Assembly: GCA_934457115.1 (NCBI GenBank)
Contig: CAKSHI010000004.1
Location: forward strand, 1-64,000
Direction: 5' to 3'
DNA length: 64,000 nucleotides
Source of the DNA: an uncultured Eubacteriales bacterium
GTDB taxonomy: Bacteria; Bacillota; Clostridia; Oscillospirales; Acutalibacteraceae
Shown here piece after piece: positions 8,525 to 15,840 of the stretch (position 1 is the first letter of the stretch; each line of letters begins with the position of its first letter). The position numbers and the translations under genes were made by a program. The notes under the pieces were generated by a model that was not told the origin of the DNA, did not search any database, and worked only from the letters and a program-made list of their open reading frames with translations.

Positions 8525-9628
8525 TTATTCTGCTTGTAATCTAACCGGTAAAACCAAGAACAAAAATGAATCGCCGGAGCTTGGAATAATCTTTATTGGA
8601 CTTAAGGGACCGTTTAGTTGTAATACCACTTCATCAGTATCGACATTTTTTAAAGCCTCGACAAGATAGCGGTTATTAAATCCAACTTCTACGTCCTCAC
8701 CTTTTATCGGACATTTAAATTCATCGCTTGCTTTTCCTATGGATGTCACGCACGACATTTTTACTTCATCATTTATAAGCACGCAGCGAATAGGACTTCT
8801 CAATCTATCAGTTACAAGAAGAGAAACTCTTTCAGTGCTTTCGATTAATTTTCTTGTATTAACTTTTAGTTCTGTCCTGAAATCTATCGGGATTGCAGCA
8901 CTGTAATCGAGGAATTCTCCTTCCAAAAGCCTTGATATAACACAATAGTTGTCAATTTCAAAGATTATATGTCTATCGGCTATTTTTAAGGTAATTTCAT
9001 CGACTAAATCCGGGATTAGTTTTATGACTTCCATCAAGGTTTTCTTTGGAACTACAAAACTTATTTGCTCGTTTGTGTTGATTTTTTCTTTTCTCAATGC
9101 CAAGCGGTATCCATCTACCGAAACCAATCTAATTTCTTGGTTTGCTATATCGAATAATGCACCTGTGTGTACAGGTTTTGAGTCATTTTCAGATATTGCA
9201 TAAAGCGTTTGTTTGATCATGCTCTTTAAGACCAATGAAGAAAGCTTTATATTTTGAGAACCGCTGATAAACGGAAGTTCCGGGAAATCTTCGGATTTCA
9301 AGCCTATTATAGAGAAGTCACTTTTTCCACTATTTATTTCCGTTATCATTCTGTCGTTTACGGCAATTGAGACCTTTTCGTCGGGAAGAGACCTTACTAT
9401 ATCAGAAAATAGTTTTGCGTTTAAGACTACTTCTCCTTCTTCTTCGGTTTGAGCCTCTATGTATGTTTTTATTCCAAGTTCCAGGTTGTAGCCGCATAAC
9501 TCCAATTTATCGGCTTTGGCCTTTATAAAAATTCCCTCTAAAGCGGGTATAGTTGACTTTGTAGAAACTGCTCTTTGAACATTTGTAACTGCTTCTACTA
9601 AGTTTTGTTTGTTGCAAGTAAATTTCAA
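8525..9628 (-). CDS. dnaN: DNA polymerase III beta subunit (sliding clamp)
   Basis: A ring-shaped processivity clamp of 367 residues, three repeated clamp folds and the normal length. I place the start at TTG 9628 (LKFTCNKQNLVEAVTNVQRA) because AAAGGA lies eight bases upstream and the family begins with this segment. The open frame continues to 9748, but that stretch is low-complexity, has no homology pattern and overlaps the origin unwinding element. The C-terminal end (FLFLVLPVRLQ) carries the MP(V/M)R-like closing strand. Confidence 0.96.
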   Translation of the reverse strand: MKFTCNKQNLVEAVTNVQRAVSTKSTIPALEGIFIKAKADKLELCGYNLELGIKTYIEAQTEEEGEVVLNAKLFSDIVRSLPDEKVSIAVNDRMITEINSGKSDFSIIGLKSEDFPELPFISGSQNIKLSSLVLKSMIKQTLYAISENDSKPVHTGALFDIANQEIRLVSVDGYRLALRKEKINTNEQISFVVPKKTLMEVIKLIPDLVDEITLKIADRHIIFEIDNYCVISRLLEGEFLDYSAAIPIDFRTELKVNTRKLIESTERVSLLVTDRLRSPIRCVLINDEVKMSCVTSIGKASDEFKCPIKGEDVEVGFNNRYLVEALKNVDTDEVVLQLNGPLSPIKIIPSSGDSFLFLVLPVRLQAE

Positions 9629-9659
9629 GCGAATCGTCCTTTCGTGCGCATAATAATAG

Positions 9660-9937
9660 CAATAATATATATTAATTACAGTAACAGTAGTAGGGGGTGT
9701 TGATTTTGTGGAAATACGGTGAATTGTCAATATAGACGCGGTTTCCACGGATTTTTAACAAGTGATTTTATTGTTGTGAAATTGTTGATAAAAATAAGGC
9801 ATATTTTTAATTCAACAATCGTGTTGAAAAGCTGTTGTTGAATGTTAAAAATAAGTTGAAAGTTTTGATGAGGAGAATTTAAGCAATTCAACCGGATTTG
9901 TTGATAAGTTAAAAGTTATCAACACCCAAATAAATAC
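9660..9937. other. oriC: Replication origin oriC (dnaA-dnaN gap)
   Basis: Perfect TTATCAACA boxes lie at 9916-9924 (+), 9899-9907 (-) and 9783-9791 (-), with a TTTTCAACA variant at 9822-9830 (-). Near dnaN two weaker boxes (9698-9706, 9707-9715) adjoin a run of five G (9693-9697). Leftward on the minus strand then come CTA-CTA-CTG-TTA-CTG (9693-9679) and an A+T stretch (about 9655-9678). This order of boxes, GC cluster, DnaA-trio and A+T region matches the basal unwinding system described in Bacillus subtilis. Placement next to dnaA and the switch of gene direction support it. Confidence 0.85.
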
Positions 9938-11254
9938 TTATCTATCCCTTATATTTTTTATAAGATCCTCTACTATTGATTTTGTTTTTACATTGGTTTG
10001 AATGTTCTTCTCTACTTGTTGGATAGCATAGACAACAGTAGAGTGGTCCCTGCCGTTAAATTCATCGCCTATGGCGGACATAGACATTTGAGTTATCTCC
10101 CTAACGACATACATAGCAATTTGCCTTGCAGTCGATATATTGGAAGAACGTTTTGATGAGCGAATATCATCTGGTGAGACACAGAAGGTATTTGCGACTT
10201 CTTCGATGATTTTTTCTACCGTGACAGGTGCAGGCTGATCATTATTTAATATGTCAGCAATAGCACTTTGAGTTGTGGCTATGGTTAAAGTTTCACCTGC
10301 TAAGAGATTGTATGCTTTTAGCTTTTTTACTGCTCCTTCGAGCTGACGTATATTACTTTTTAATTTTGTTGCGATATATTCGCATACGTCATTGGGAATT
10401 TTTATATCAAGAAGTTCTGCTTTTCTTTTTATAATGGCGATTCTTGTTTCAAAATCCGGCGGATTGATATCTGCTATAAGACCCCATTCAAATCGAGTCC
10501 TTAACCTGTCTTCCAATGTTTTTATTTCTTTTGGAGGCCTATCGGATGTGAGGACTATTTGCTTATTTGATTCATAAAGAGCATTGAATGTATGGAAAAA
10601 TTCCTCTTGGGTTGAATCTTTTCCTGCGATAAACTGAATATCGTCGACGAGTAAAATATCAGTTTTTCTATATTTCTCGTGAAAATCTCTTGTTGTATTT
10701 TTTCTAATGGCATCGATTAGTTCATTAGTAAAATCGTCACCCTTTATATATAAGGTTCTCATTTCAGGATGATTTATTTTTATATCGTTACAAATAGCAT
10801 AAAGCAAGTGAGTTTTTCCAAGGCCTGAATTTCCATATATAAAAAGAGGGTTATATGCTCCTGCGGGGTTAGCTGCGACAGCCAAAGCCGCTGCATGAGC
10901 AAATTTGTTTGAAGAACCTACTATATATGTATCGAATGTGAACTCGTAATTTTCGTTTATGGCTAAATTGCTTACATTTTTGTTTTTTTCGCTCTCGACT
11001 TCTTCAGGCACTGTAAAGCAAATATTAATCCCGGAACCGAATATTTCGTTAAAGGCGTCATTTAACAAATTTCTATAGCATCGATTTAGAGTTTGGCGAT
11101 GGAATTCATTTGGAACCATTAAGATAGCATCACCCGCCTCAAAATCTAATTTAATTGGTTTGATTCTGCTTATCCATGTTTTGTAAGCTACATCCGTAAT
11201 CCTGGTTTTGCAATAATCGCAAATTAGTTCCCAGGCCTCGAGAAAAGAATCCAT
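9938..11254 (-). CDS. dnaA: Chromosomal replication initiator DnaA
   Basis: An AAA+ initiator that binds DnaA boxes and opens oriC. It has 438 residues in four domains: N-terminal domain I (about 1-80), a short linker, the AAA+ domain with Walker A GNSGLGKTHLL and Walker B ILLVDDIQFI, and C-terminal helix-turn-helix domain IV with the DnaA signature GRDHSTVVYAIQQVEKN. The ATG start has GGAGGT six to twelve bases upstream. It lies between two box-bearing non-coding stretches. Confidence 0.98.
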   Translation of the reverse strand: MDSFLEAWELICDYCKTRITDVAYKTWISRIKPIKLDFEAGDAILMVPNEFHRQTLNRCYRNLLNDAFNEIFGSGINICFTVPEEVESEKNKNVSNLAINENYEFTFDTYIVGSSNKFAHAAALAVAANPAGAYNPLFIYGNSGLGKTHLLYAICNDIKINHPEMRTLYIKGDDFTNELIDAIRKNTTRDFHEKYRKTDILLVDDIQFIAGKDSTQEEFFHTFNALYESNKQIVLTSDRPPKEIKTLEDRLRTRFEWGLIADINPPDFETRIAIIKRKAELLDIKIPNDVCEYIATKLKSNIRQLEGAVKKLKAYNLLAGETLTIATTQSAIADILNNDQPAPVTVEKIIEEVANTFCVSPDDIRSSKRSSNISTARQIAMYVVREITQMSMSAIGDEFNGRDHSTVVYAIQQVEKNIQTNVKTKSIVEDLIKNIRDR

Positions 11255-11532
11255 AATTTTGTACCTCCGAATAATTTTATAATTAAGTTAATAGTTGTTG
11301 AAAATAAAAAAATATATTTATACACATCTTAATATATTAACATATGTATGTTGAATTTTCAAACCTTTTTCGACAGTTGATGTTGAAAACTAATATAAAC
11401 GATAAAATCGTAGGATGTAATTCTCTTTTATAGATTTAATTAAAATAAAAGTATCTCTATATATAGTACAAAAACTACAAAAAATTCCCTTGTCGAGGAC
11501 AAAAGCTCTACAAGAAAATTATTGTTTTTATG
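11255..11532. other. dnaA-rpmH divergent spacer with DnaA-box-like sites
   Basis: An A+T-rich gap between divergent dnaA and rpmH. It contains TTATACACA (11318-11326), which fits the DnaA-box consensus, and two TGTTGAAAA sequences (11296-11304, 11381-11389), the same variant seen in the dnaN-dnaA gap. These may give a bipartite origin or DnaA autoregulation. I could not define the dnaA promoter with confidence. Confidence 0.5.
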
Positions 11533-11562
11533 TTGACATCATATATAAGGCTGAGGTATAAT
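11533..11562 (+). promoter_or_regulatory. rpmH promoter
   Basis: Consensus TTGACA (11533-11538), 18 bp, TATAAT (11557-11562), 46 bases before the rpmH start. Both hexamers are perfect, which fits a ribosomal protein gene. Confidence 0.88.
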
Positions 11563-11608
11563 ATTTTTTAGTAATAAATTCTTTAAACGCTGGAAGGAGG
11601 GTTATGCA

Positions 11609-11743
11609 GTGTTAAGAACATATCAACCAAAGAAACTCCATAGAAAAAAAGAACATGGTTTTAGAAAAAGAATGTCAGATAGAAATGGTCGTAAGGTTTT
11701 AGCTCGCCGAAGATCTAAAGGGAGAAAACGCTTATCCCATTAA
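11609..11743 (+). CDS. rpmH: Ribosomal protein bL34
   Basis: A 44-residue, extremely basic protein that reads LRTYQPKKLHRKKEHGFRKR and ends GRKRLSH, the standard bL34 pattern. The start is GTG at 11609, with AAGGAGGG centred about ten bases upstream; the ATG at 11604 is in another frame and stops after three codons. bL34 is a large-subunit protein, and rpmH-rnpA beside dnaA is a conserved origin marker. Confidence 0.97.
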   Translation: MLRTYQPKKLHRKKEHGFRKRMSDRNGRKVLARRRSKGRKRLSH

Positions 11744-11744
11744 T

Positions 11745-11783
11745 AAAAAAGGTCACTAAAGCGTTAGTTTTGTGACCTTTTTT
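11745..11783 (+). terminator. Terminator between rpmH and rnpA
   Basis: GGTCAC (11751-11756) and GTGACC (11772-11777), extended by flanking A and T runs, form a hairpin ending in seven T. It should reduce read-through so that rnpA is made at a lower level than L34. Confidence 0.85.
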
Positions 11784-11816
11784 GTCGAATATTATTAAGT
11801 AGGAATGGTAACTTTT

Positions 11817-12152
11817 ATGGGCGAAATGACAAGTGTAAAAAAAAACAATGAGTTTCGTCGTGCATACGCAAAGGGGAAGAGCTATGTCTCGCCTATAGTT
11901 GTTATGTATGTGTTAAGGAATAAAAAGGGTTATTCCAGGTTTGGAATAACGACCAGCAAAAGAGTAGGAAACGCAGTGAAAAGAAATAGGTGCAGAAGAA
12001 TAATTAAAGAAGCCTATAGAAAAATTTTGCCATCAGTAAAAAGTGGATACGATTTCATATTTGTTGCGAGAGTTAAAACTTCGCAGTCAAACTCAAATGA
12101 AATGTTTAAATGTATAGAAAAATACATGAAGAAGGCAAATGTACTAAAATGA
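11817..12152 (+). CDS. rnpA: Ribonuclease P protein component
   Basis: A small basic protein that partners RNase P RNA in 5' tRNA maturation. It has about 111 residues. The hallmark RNR motif is visible in KRVGNAVKRNRCRRIIKEAYR, along with NEFRRAYAKGKSYVSP near the N-terminus and FIFVAR. I prefer ATG 11817, which has AGGAATGG eight bases before it; an in-frame ATG at 11805 lies inside that ribosome site. The stop overlaps the yidD start. Confidence 0.96.
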   Translation: MGEMTSVKKNNEFRRAYAKGKSYVSPIVVMYVLRNKKGYSRFGITTSKRVGNAVKRNRCRRIIKEAYRKILPSVKSGYDFIFVARVKTSQSNSNEMFKCIEKYMKKANVLK

Positions 12153-12367
12153 AGAGACTTTTAATAAAATTAATAAGAATTTATCAAATTAATATTTCAG
12201 CCAATACCCCGCCCGTGTGCAAGTATTATCCAACTTGTTCGGCTTACGCAATCGAGGCAATTGAAAGATTTGGTGCAATTAAAGGTGTGGGCTTGGCCTT
12301 ATATAGATTTTTAAGATGCAATCCTTTCTCTAAAGGCGGCTATGATCCGGTTCCGGATAAAAAGTAA
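12149..12367 (+). CDS. yidD: YidD membrane protein insertion efficiency factor
   Basis: A 72-residue protein with the family hallmarks: a basic amphipathic N-terminus (MKRLLIKLIRIYQINIS), the cysteine block CKYYPTCSAYAIEAIERFG, and RCNPFSKGGYDPVPDKK at the end. YidD helps YidC-mediated insertion at the inner face of the membrane. The start ATG overlaps the rnpA stop (ATGA). In most relatives yidC follows directly; here about 3.5 kb of small genes intervene. Confidence 0.95.
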   Translation: MKRLLIKLIRIYQINISANTPPVCKYYPTCSAYAIEAIERFGAIKGVGLALYRFLRCNPFSKGGYDPVPDKK

Positions 12368-12553
12368 ACATATAAATAGACTGATAATATGTAATTTGCA
12401 TTGGTGATGAACATTGAGCCTTTGGAGTTTGATTTTCATTGTACTACGTAGAAGAGCGTCTTAACTATTACAACTAAAACCGAAGTGTAAAAAATAGTTT
12501 TATTAAAAATATCTATTAGAGTTACTTTGTTATAAGAAAGAGGTTGGGTAGTT

Positions 12554-12757
12554 TTGTTTAAGGTTAAATTACTTATAGATACGGCTTGTATGATTAATGG
12601 ATTCATGATTGTAACTAATGTTATTAAATTAGCAATAAAAGTACTTTTGGCGGCACCTGCGCTATTAATGACGGCTGTTATTTTTACTGCAGGAAATGCG
12701 TGTATGTCAGTGGCCGAATTGTTATCTAAGTTTGCATCACTTTTTTTGTTTTTATAG
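12554..12757 (+). CDS. Small hydrophobic protein 1 of yidC-side array
   Basis: A 67-residue protein from TTG 12554, with AAAGAGG about ten bases upstream. It is highly hydrophobic with two possible membrane helices (about residues 6-35 and 36-52), then a short amphipathic end (AELLSKFASLFLFL). I recognise no family. It is the first member after yidD and shares the size, composition and hydrophobic-helix plus C-terminal amphipathic layout of the following genes, though its sequence similarity to them is weak. About 186 bases of non-coding DNA precede it, with no clear promoter. Confidence 0.6.
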   Translation: MFKVKLLIDTACMINGFMIVTNVIKLAIKVLLAAPALLMTAVIFTAGNACMSVAELLSKFASLFLFL

Positions 12758-12898
12758 ATATTAAAAAATTGAAATATTGTTGCGGCTAATTTAGGCGTAA
12801 AATTAATAAATACCGCATATTATTCGTGCAATATTTTTAATATATATTTGGTAGCACTATGTTGCCGCAATTTAAAAAAAGAAAGAGGTAAAAAAAGA

Positions 12899-13111
12899 AT
12901 GGCTTATTTAAATGTATTTCTAAATCTTATGTATACATTTGATTTATGGGGAAAGGCCGCCAAAATTGCAAGCGTATGTTCAGGTATTCTTTGTGGAGTG
13001 GTTAAAGTATTGTGTGTTACAAAACTCATTGGTATTGTCTATTTCATAGGTAGTATTTGGGGCGCCGAGATGCAGGCTGTCTACAATATATTGACGCCTA
13101 CAATTATGTAA
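12899..13111 (+). CDS. Small hydrophobic protein 2 of yidC-side array
   Basis: A 70-residue protein; the ATG at 12899 has AAAGAGGT 8-15 bases upstream. It runs MAYLNVFLNLMYTFDLWGKA, then a long hydrophobic stretch (ICSGILCGVV-like, about residues 22-52), then GAEMQAVYNILTP. The G-x-x-(M/F)-x-x-hydrophobic pattern near the C-terminus echoes the NG(A/S/G)-(F/L) element of the later members. No enzymatic motif is visible. Function unknown. Confidence 0.6.
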   Translation: MAYLNVFLNLMYTFDLWGKAAKIASVCSGILCGVVKVLCVTKLIGIVYFIGSIWGAEMQAVYNILTPTIM

Positions 13112-13126
13112 AGGAAGGGTAAAATA

Positions 13127-13324
13127 ATGATGAGTTTGTATTTGTTTTTGATGAACACAACAGTAGTTAGCCAAATGTGGAAACATGTGGGTTCTATATG
13201 CTGGTCAATTACAAAATTGGCTGCTTGGGCAACTGTTTATTGCGGAGTATCAAAAGTATTTAAGGATTTATTTAAAACTGTTTTGGTGTTGTTTCCGCCA
13301 TTAAGACAGTTTGTATTTGGTTAA
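13127..13324 (+). CDS. Small hydrophobic protein 3 of yidC-side array
   Basis: A 65-residue protein starting ATGATG with GGAAGGG seven bases upstream, only 15 bases after member 2, so the two are probably one transcript. MMSLYLFLMNTTVVSQMW recalls the methionine-rich start of members 6-8 (LLLMNMxQxSM). A hydrophobic centre (about 25-42) is followed by a basic, amphipathic tail (VSKVFKDLFKTVLVLF). No known family. Confidence 0.62.
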   Translation: MMSLYLFLMNTTVVSQMWKHVGSICWSITKLAAWATVYCGVSKVFKDLFKTVLVLFPPLRQFVFG

Positions 13325-13443
13325 ACTGCTTTATGCTTTGGCATTTAACAAATATTTAGAATGTTTTTTATTAAATTATTATTGAGATATAATCAATATA
13401 CAAAATATAAATTATAGATTTTTTATAAGGGGAAATTGTTTTT

Positions 13444-13620
13444 ATGGTATCAGTATCACTATTTTTAATTCAAACTTTATCTTTTATGGACAAAATAAAG
13501 GATATATTTAATCATCTTAAAGTAGCAGGACCATGGTTTGTACTTATCGGTAAAATCGGAAAGCACGTTGAGACATTTTGGGATTTAGTTAAAGCAGCTT
13601 GTGCGCTATTAAAGATTTAA
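13444..13620 (+). CDS. Small hydrophobic protein 4 of yidC-side array
   Basis: A 58-residue protein: MVSVSLFLIQTLSFMDKIKD, then HLKVAGPWFVLIGKIGKHVE and DLVKAACALLKI. AAGGGG lies about eleven bases before the ATG. It is less hydrophobic than its neighbours and more like an amphipathic lysine-rich helix pair, a composition shared with leaderless bacteriocins and membrane-active peptides. No transporter or immunity gene is visible near it. It stands alone between two gaps. Confidence 0.58.
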   Translation: MVSVSLFLIQTLSFMDKIKDIFNHLKVAGPWFVLIGKIGKHVETFWDLVKAACALLKI

Positions 13621-14037
13621 TAAAAACTTACATATTAATAAACTTACTAAATGTGTTTTATTTTTGCATTAGGCAAAGTCGTATAGTAGTTATAAAAGAT
13701 AATTCTAAGCAAAAAGTAAATTTAATTACAATATAAGTCTGAATATGTAAAAATTATCAAAAATAAAATGGAAACACACACAAATATTCGTAACATCAAA
13801 CACTGGAATTTAAAATAACTTTGTGATATTATATTAGTAAATTGAAACATTTTTATCCAAAACGTTGCTTGGGGTATAGAGTAATCAAATTATTATTAGG
13901 ATAAAATATGTGGATTTATTTACTGCGTGTTTTACGCAGGCGGTAGCTTTCACTATATAGGTTATTGTGTGATACTTTGCTTATATGTGGTGAATCTGTA
14001 ATAATTGTTGTTATATATTAAATGTGGGGTGTATTTA
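13621..14037. other. 417-base non-coding gap inside the array
   Basis: A very A+T-rich stretch between members 4 and 5. I see no open frame with a ribosome site. A short CTGCGT/ACGCAG inverted repeat lies near 13922-13938. It may hold a promoter for members 5-12, but no convincing pair of hexamers stands out. Confidence 0.4.
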
Positions 14038-14181
14038 ATGGGATTGTTGTTAGCAAATCTAATGCCGGCTCTAGTGCTTGTGGTGAATGTAGCATTTAAG
14101 ATTTTTGATTGGTTTGGAGCCGTTCTTATTTTTCTTTTATCGGCAATAACCGGAATATTATTTGGTGTGGCCGGTTTATAA
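14038..14181 (+). CDS. Small hydrophobic protein 5 of yidC-side array
   Basis: A 47-residue protein from ATG 14038, with GGGG about nine bases upstream. MGLLLANLMPALVLVVNVAF is followed by FDWFGAVLIFLLSAI and a glycine-rich end (TGILFGVAGL). The MGLLL start is shared with members 6, 7 and 8, tying it to the family. It is shorter than them and lacks their charged C-terminal helix. It is almost entirely hydrophobic, probably with two membrane helices. Confidence 0.6.
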   Translation: MGLLLANLMPALVLVVNVAFKIFDWFGAVLIFLLSAITGILFGVAGL

Positions 14182-14233
14182 TCCATTTGACTGTTTGTGG
14201 TATTAATGAATATTATTTTTGAGGGGTAAATTA

Positions 14234-14425
14234 ATGGGATTATTATTAATGAATATGACGCAAGTATCTATGACTTTGACAGAGGCTAGAGGACCTATTT
14301 CATGGTTGTTTAGTGTGATAGCGAAGTGTGCAGCGACGTGTGTTCATATTGTTGGTGCTTTTTTAGTGTTTAACGGAGCATTTTTAGAGCACGTTAAAAA
14401 TGTAATCGAACAATTAGTAGCATAA
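14234..14425 (+). CDS. Small hydrophobic protein 6 of yidC-side array
   Basis: A 63-residue protein from ATG 14234, with GAGGGG about ten bases upstream; an in-frame TTG at 14219 lies in the ribosome site. The order is MGLLLMNMTQVSMTL, a hydrophobic helix including VIAKCAATCVHIVGAFLVF, and the element NGAFLEHVKNVIEQL, an amphipathic C-terminal helix. It differs from member 7 at only 12 of 63 positions, so the pair arose by recent duplication, and the upstream TTTTTGAGGGGTAAA leader is also duplicated. The cysteines in the helix are a notable detail. Function unknown. Confidence 0.7.
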   Translation: MGLLLMNMTQVSMTLTEARGPISWLFSVIAKCAATCVHIVGAFLVFNGAFLEHVKNVIEQLVA

Positions 14426-14475
14426 TGAATCGTTCTTATTGGAATTATTAAGAAGTATTTTTTGAGGGGTAAACT

Positions 14476-14667
14476 ATGGGATTATTATTAATGAATATGG
14501 CACAAATATCTATGGCCTTGACGGGGGCTAAAGGAATTATGTCGTGTTTTTTTAGTGCAATAGCGAAGTGTGCAGCGACGTGCATTCATATTGTTGGTGC
14601 TTTTTTAGTGTTTAACGGAGCATTTTTAGAGCACGTTAAAAATGTAATCGAACAATTAGTAGTATAA
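14476..14667 (+). CDS. Small hydrophobic protein 7 of yidC-side array
   Basis: A 63-residue near-copy of member 6: MGLLLMNMAQISMALTGAKG, the same AKCAATC helix core and the same NGAFLEHVKNVIEQL end. The differences are mostly conservative hydrophobic changes in the first half, while residues 38-62 are identical. Keeping an open frame and a conserved C-terminal helix through duplication argues that the product is under selection. The same GAGGGG ribosome site is present. Confidence 0.7.
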   Translation: MGLLLMNMAQISMALTGAKGIMSCFFSAIAKCAATCIHIVGAFLVFNGAFLEHVKNVIEQLVV

Positions 14668-14695
14668 TAAGTATTATTTTTTGGGGGTGTAGGTT

Positions 14696-14890
14696 ATGGG
14701 GTTATTATTAATGAATATGGCGCAAATATCTATGATTTTAATGAAAACTATGGATGTTATTGCAGAAATGTTTAAGGTTATAATAAGGACTGCAATATTA
14801 GGTATGCAGGCTCTTACCATATTCAGTATATGGAATGGCTCATTTTTTGATCAGATTAGAAATGCGATTCAGTCCTTCATGGTAGGATAA
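14696..14890 (+). CDS. Small hydrophobic protein 8 of yidC-side array
   Basis: A 64-residue protein sharing the first thirteen residues with member 7 (MGLLLMNMAQISM) and then diverging: MDVIAEMFKVIIRTAILGMQ, then NGSFFDQIRNAIQSFMVG. The C-terminal half keeps the pattern N-G-x-F followed by an amphipathic helix of alternating hydrophobic and charged residues. GGGGGTG lies about nine bases before the ATG. It is a family member by N-terminal identity and by layout. Confidence 0.68.
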   Translation: MGLLLMNMAQISMILMKTMDVIAEMFKVIIRTAILGMQALTIFSIWNGSFFDQIRNAIQSFMVG

Positions 14891-15249
14891 ATACAAGATG
14901 AAGTTTTGGGGGAAAATTAATTAATGAATTTTATGTCAGCAATTATTTTAAGCATATCGGCTAAAGTTTCAGCGATTATAGGTATTTTAACCAAGTGCTT
15001 AATAATAGGTTATACGGCCGCTATTGCACTATGTTTTAATATGGAATGGATCATTCTTTGATCAAATTAGAAATGCAATTTCGTCCTTCATGGTAGGATA
15101 AATACAATATAAATTTTTGGGGGAAAATTAATTAATGAATTTTATGTCAGCAATTATTTTAAGCATATCGGCTAAAGTTTCAGCGATTATAGGTATTTTA
15201 ACCAAGTGTTTAATAATAGGTTATACGGCTGCTGTTGCATTATATTTTA
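14828..15249 (+). repeat. 211-bp imperfect tandem duplication
   Basis: The stretch 14828-15038 recurs at 15039-15249 with an offset of exactly 211 bases. Each copy starts with ATATGGAATGG from the end of member 8, runs through the GGGGGAAAATTAATTA leader and into the first half of members 9 or 10. Scattered substitutions show it is not brand new. Confidence 0.85.
14924..15061 (+). pseudogene. Small hydrophobic protein 9, truncated by the duplication
   Basis: A 45-codon frame. Its first 36 codons match member 10 (MNFMSAIILSISAKVSAIIG onward) almost perfectly, then it crosses the duplication joint into sequence derived from the end of member 8 in another frame and stops (CFNMEWIIL). It has lost the C-terminal G-element and amphipathic helix. 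It could still be translated, since its ribosome site is intact, but it is best read as a broken copy. Confidence 0.65.
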
Positions 15250-15341
15250 AAAATGGCGGTCTTACGGAGATTATTAAAATCATAAACAAATTAAGACTTA
15301 AATTAGGATTTGAATCAATCCTCAGTGTGTTTGGGTTATAA
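15135..15341 (+). CDS. Small hydrophobic protein 10 of yidC-side array
   Basis: A 68-residue protein. MNFMSAIILSISAKVSAIIG and a hydrophobic centre (CLIIGYTAAVALYF) lead to NGGLTEIIKIINKLRLKLG, the family's N-G-x-(F/L) element with a longer, basic amphipathic helix. GGGGGAAAA lies about ten bases before the ATG. It is the intact parent of truncated member 9. Function unknown; a one- or two-helix membrane peptide is the structural inference. Confidence 0.68.
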   Translation: MNFMSAIILSISAKVSAIIGILTKCLIIGYTAAVALYFKNGGLTEIIKIINKLRLKLGFESILSVFGL

Positions 15342-15360
15342 TTTAAAAGTGGGAGTATAA

Positions 15361-15561
15361 ATGATGAATTTAATATATATGAGTGTTGCAACATTATCTA
15401 TGGTTGCAATGAATATTGTTTTAAAACTTTCAGACTTTTTAGGTTTAGTTATAAAAGTTATTAATTTTGCCGGCGCTGTTTTTATTGGTACGTTTTTTTA
15501 TACGGGCGGTTTAACTAAAATGCTGGAATTTTTTGTTAGAGCTTTTAAATGTATAGTTTAA
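15361..15561 (+). CDS. Small hydrophobic protein 11 of yidC-side array
   Basis: A 66-residue protein starting ATGATG (15361 or 15364), 19 bases after member 10, with GGGAG upstream. MMNLIYMSVATLSMVAMNIV repeats the methionine-rich N-terminal helix; a second hydrophobic helix (FLGLVIKVINFAGAVFIGTF) leads to TGGLTKMLEFFVRAFKCIV, a clear variant of the NGGLTEIIKII element in member 10. Family member of unknown role. Confidence 0.68.
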   Translation: MMNLIYMSVATLSMVAMNIVLKLSDFLGLVIKVINFAGAVFIGTFFYTGGLTKMLEFFVRAFKCIV

Positions 15562-15623
15562 GTTAAATCTTATAAAAGTCAGAATAATAAAAATTATTAT
15601 CTTTATAAATTTGGAGGAAAATA

Positions 15624-15806
15624 ATGAATTTTTTATCAATGTGTGTTGCATCAATTGCTATGGTGGTAATGGCATCGTTTGAGGTAATTACAAAGGTTAT
15701 TGATATAACATTGAGTATTATAGCAGCTACCGGGTTATTTGCGTTTTTTTCATGGTTTACGTCAAGTGGAACTTTAGAGAAAATTTTAAATGCATTAGCA
15801 GGTTAA
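15624..15806 (+). CDS. Small hydrophobic protein 12 of yidC-side array
   Basis: A 60-residue protein with GGAGG seven bases before the ATG. MNFLSMCVASIAMVVMASFE resembles the N-termini of members 10 and 11; a long hydrophobic stretch (IDITLSIIAATGLFAFFSWF) is followed by SSGTLEKILNALAG, the family G-element with a short amphipathic end. It is the last member, 99 bases before yidC, which has its own promoter in that gap. Confidence 0.68.
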   Translation: MNFLSMCVASIAMVVMASFEVITKVIDITLSIIAATGLFAFFSWFTSSGTLEKILNALAG

Positions 15807-15840
15807 TTTTATAGAGCGACATATTTGTATATTTATTGGC

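Noticed and set aside
9629..9748. N-terminal extension of dnaN
   Set aside because: Low-complexity Tyr/Thr-rich peptide without homology pattern, overlapping oriC elements; the ribosome site supports TTG 9628.
13962..14186. Leftward 74-codon frame opposite small protein 5
   Set aside because: No ribosome site, and it lies opposite a better supported rightward gene.
12554..15806. Small-protein array as a leaderless bacteriocin cluster
   Set aside because: Composition alone would allow it, but no immunity, ABC exporter or regulator gene is near, and the proteins are more hydrophobic than known leaderless bacteriocins; kept only as one option.
12554..15806. Array as type I toxin genes with antisense RNAs
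   Set aside because: I could not find convincing antisense promoters opposite the members.
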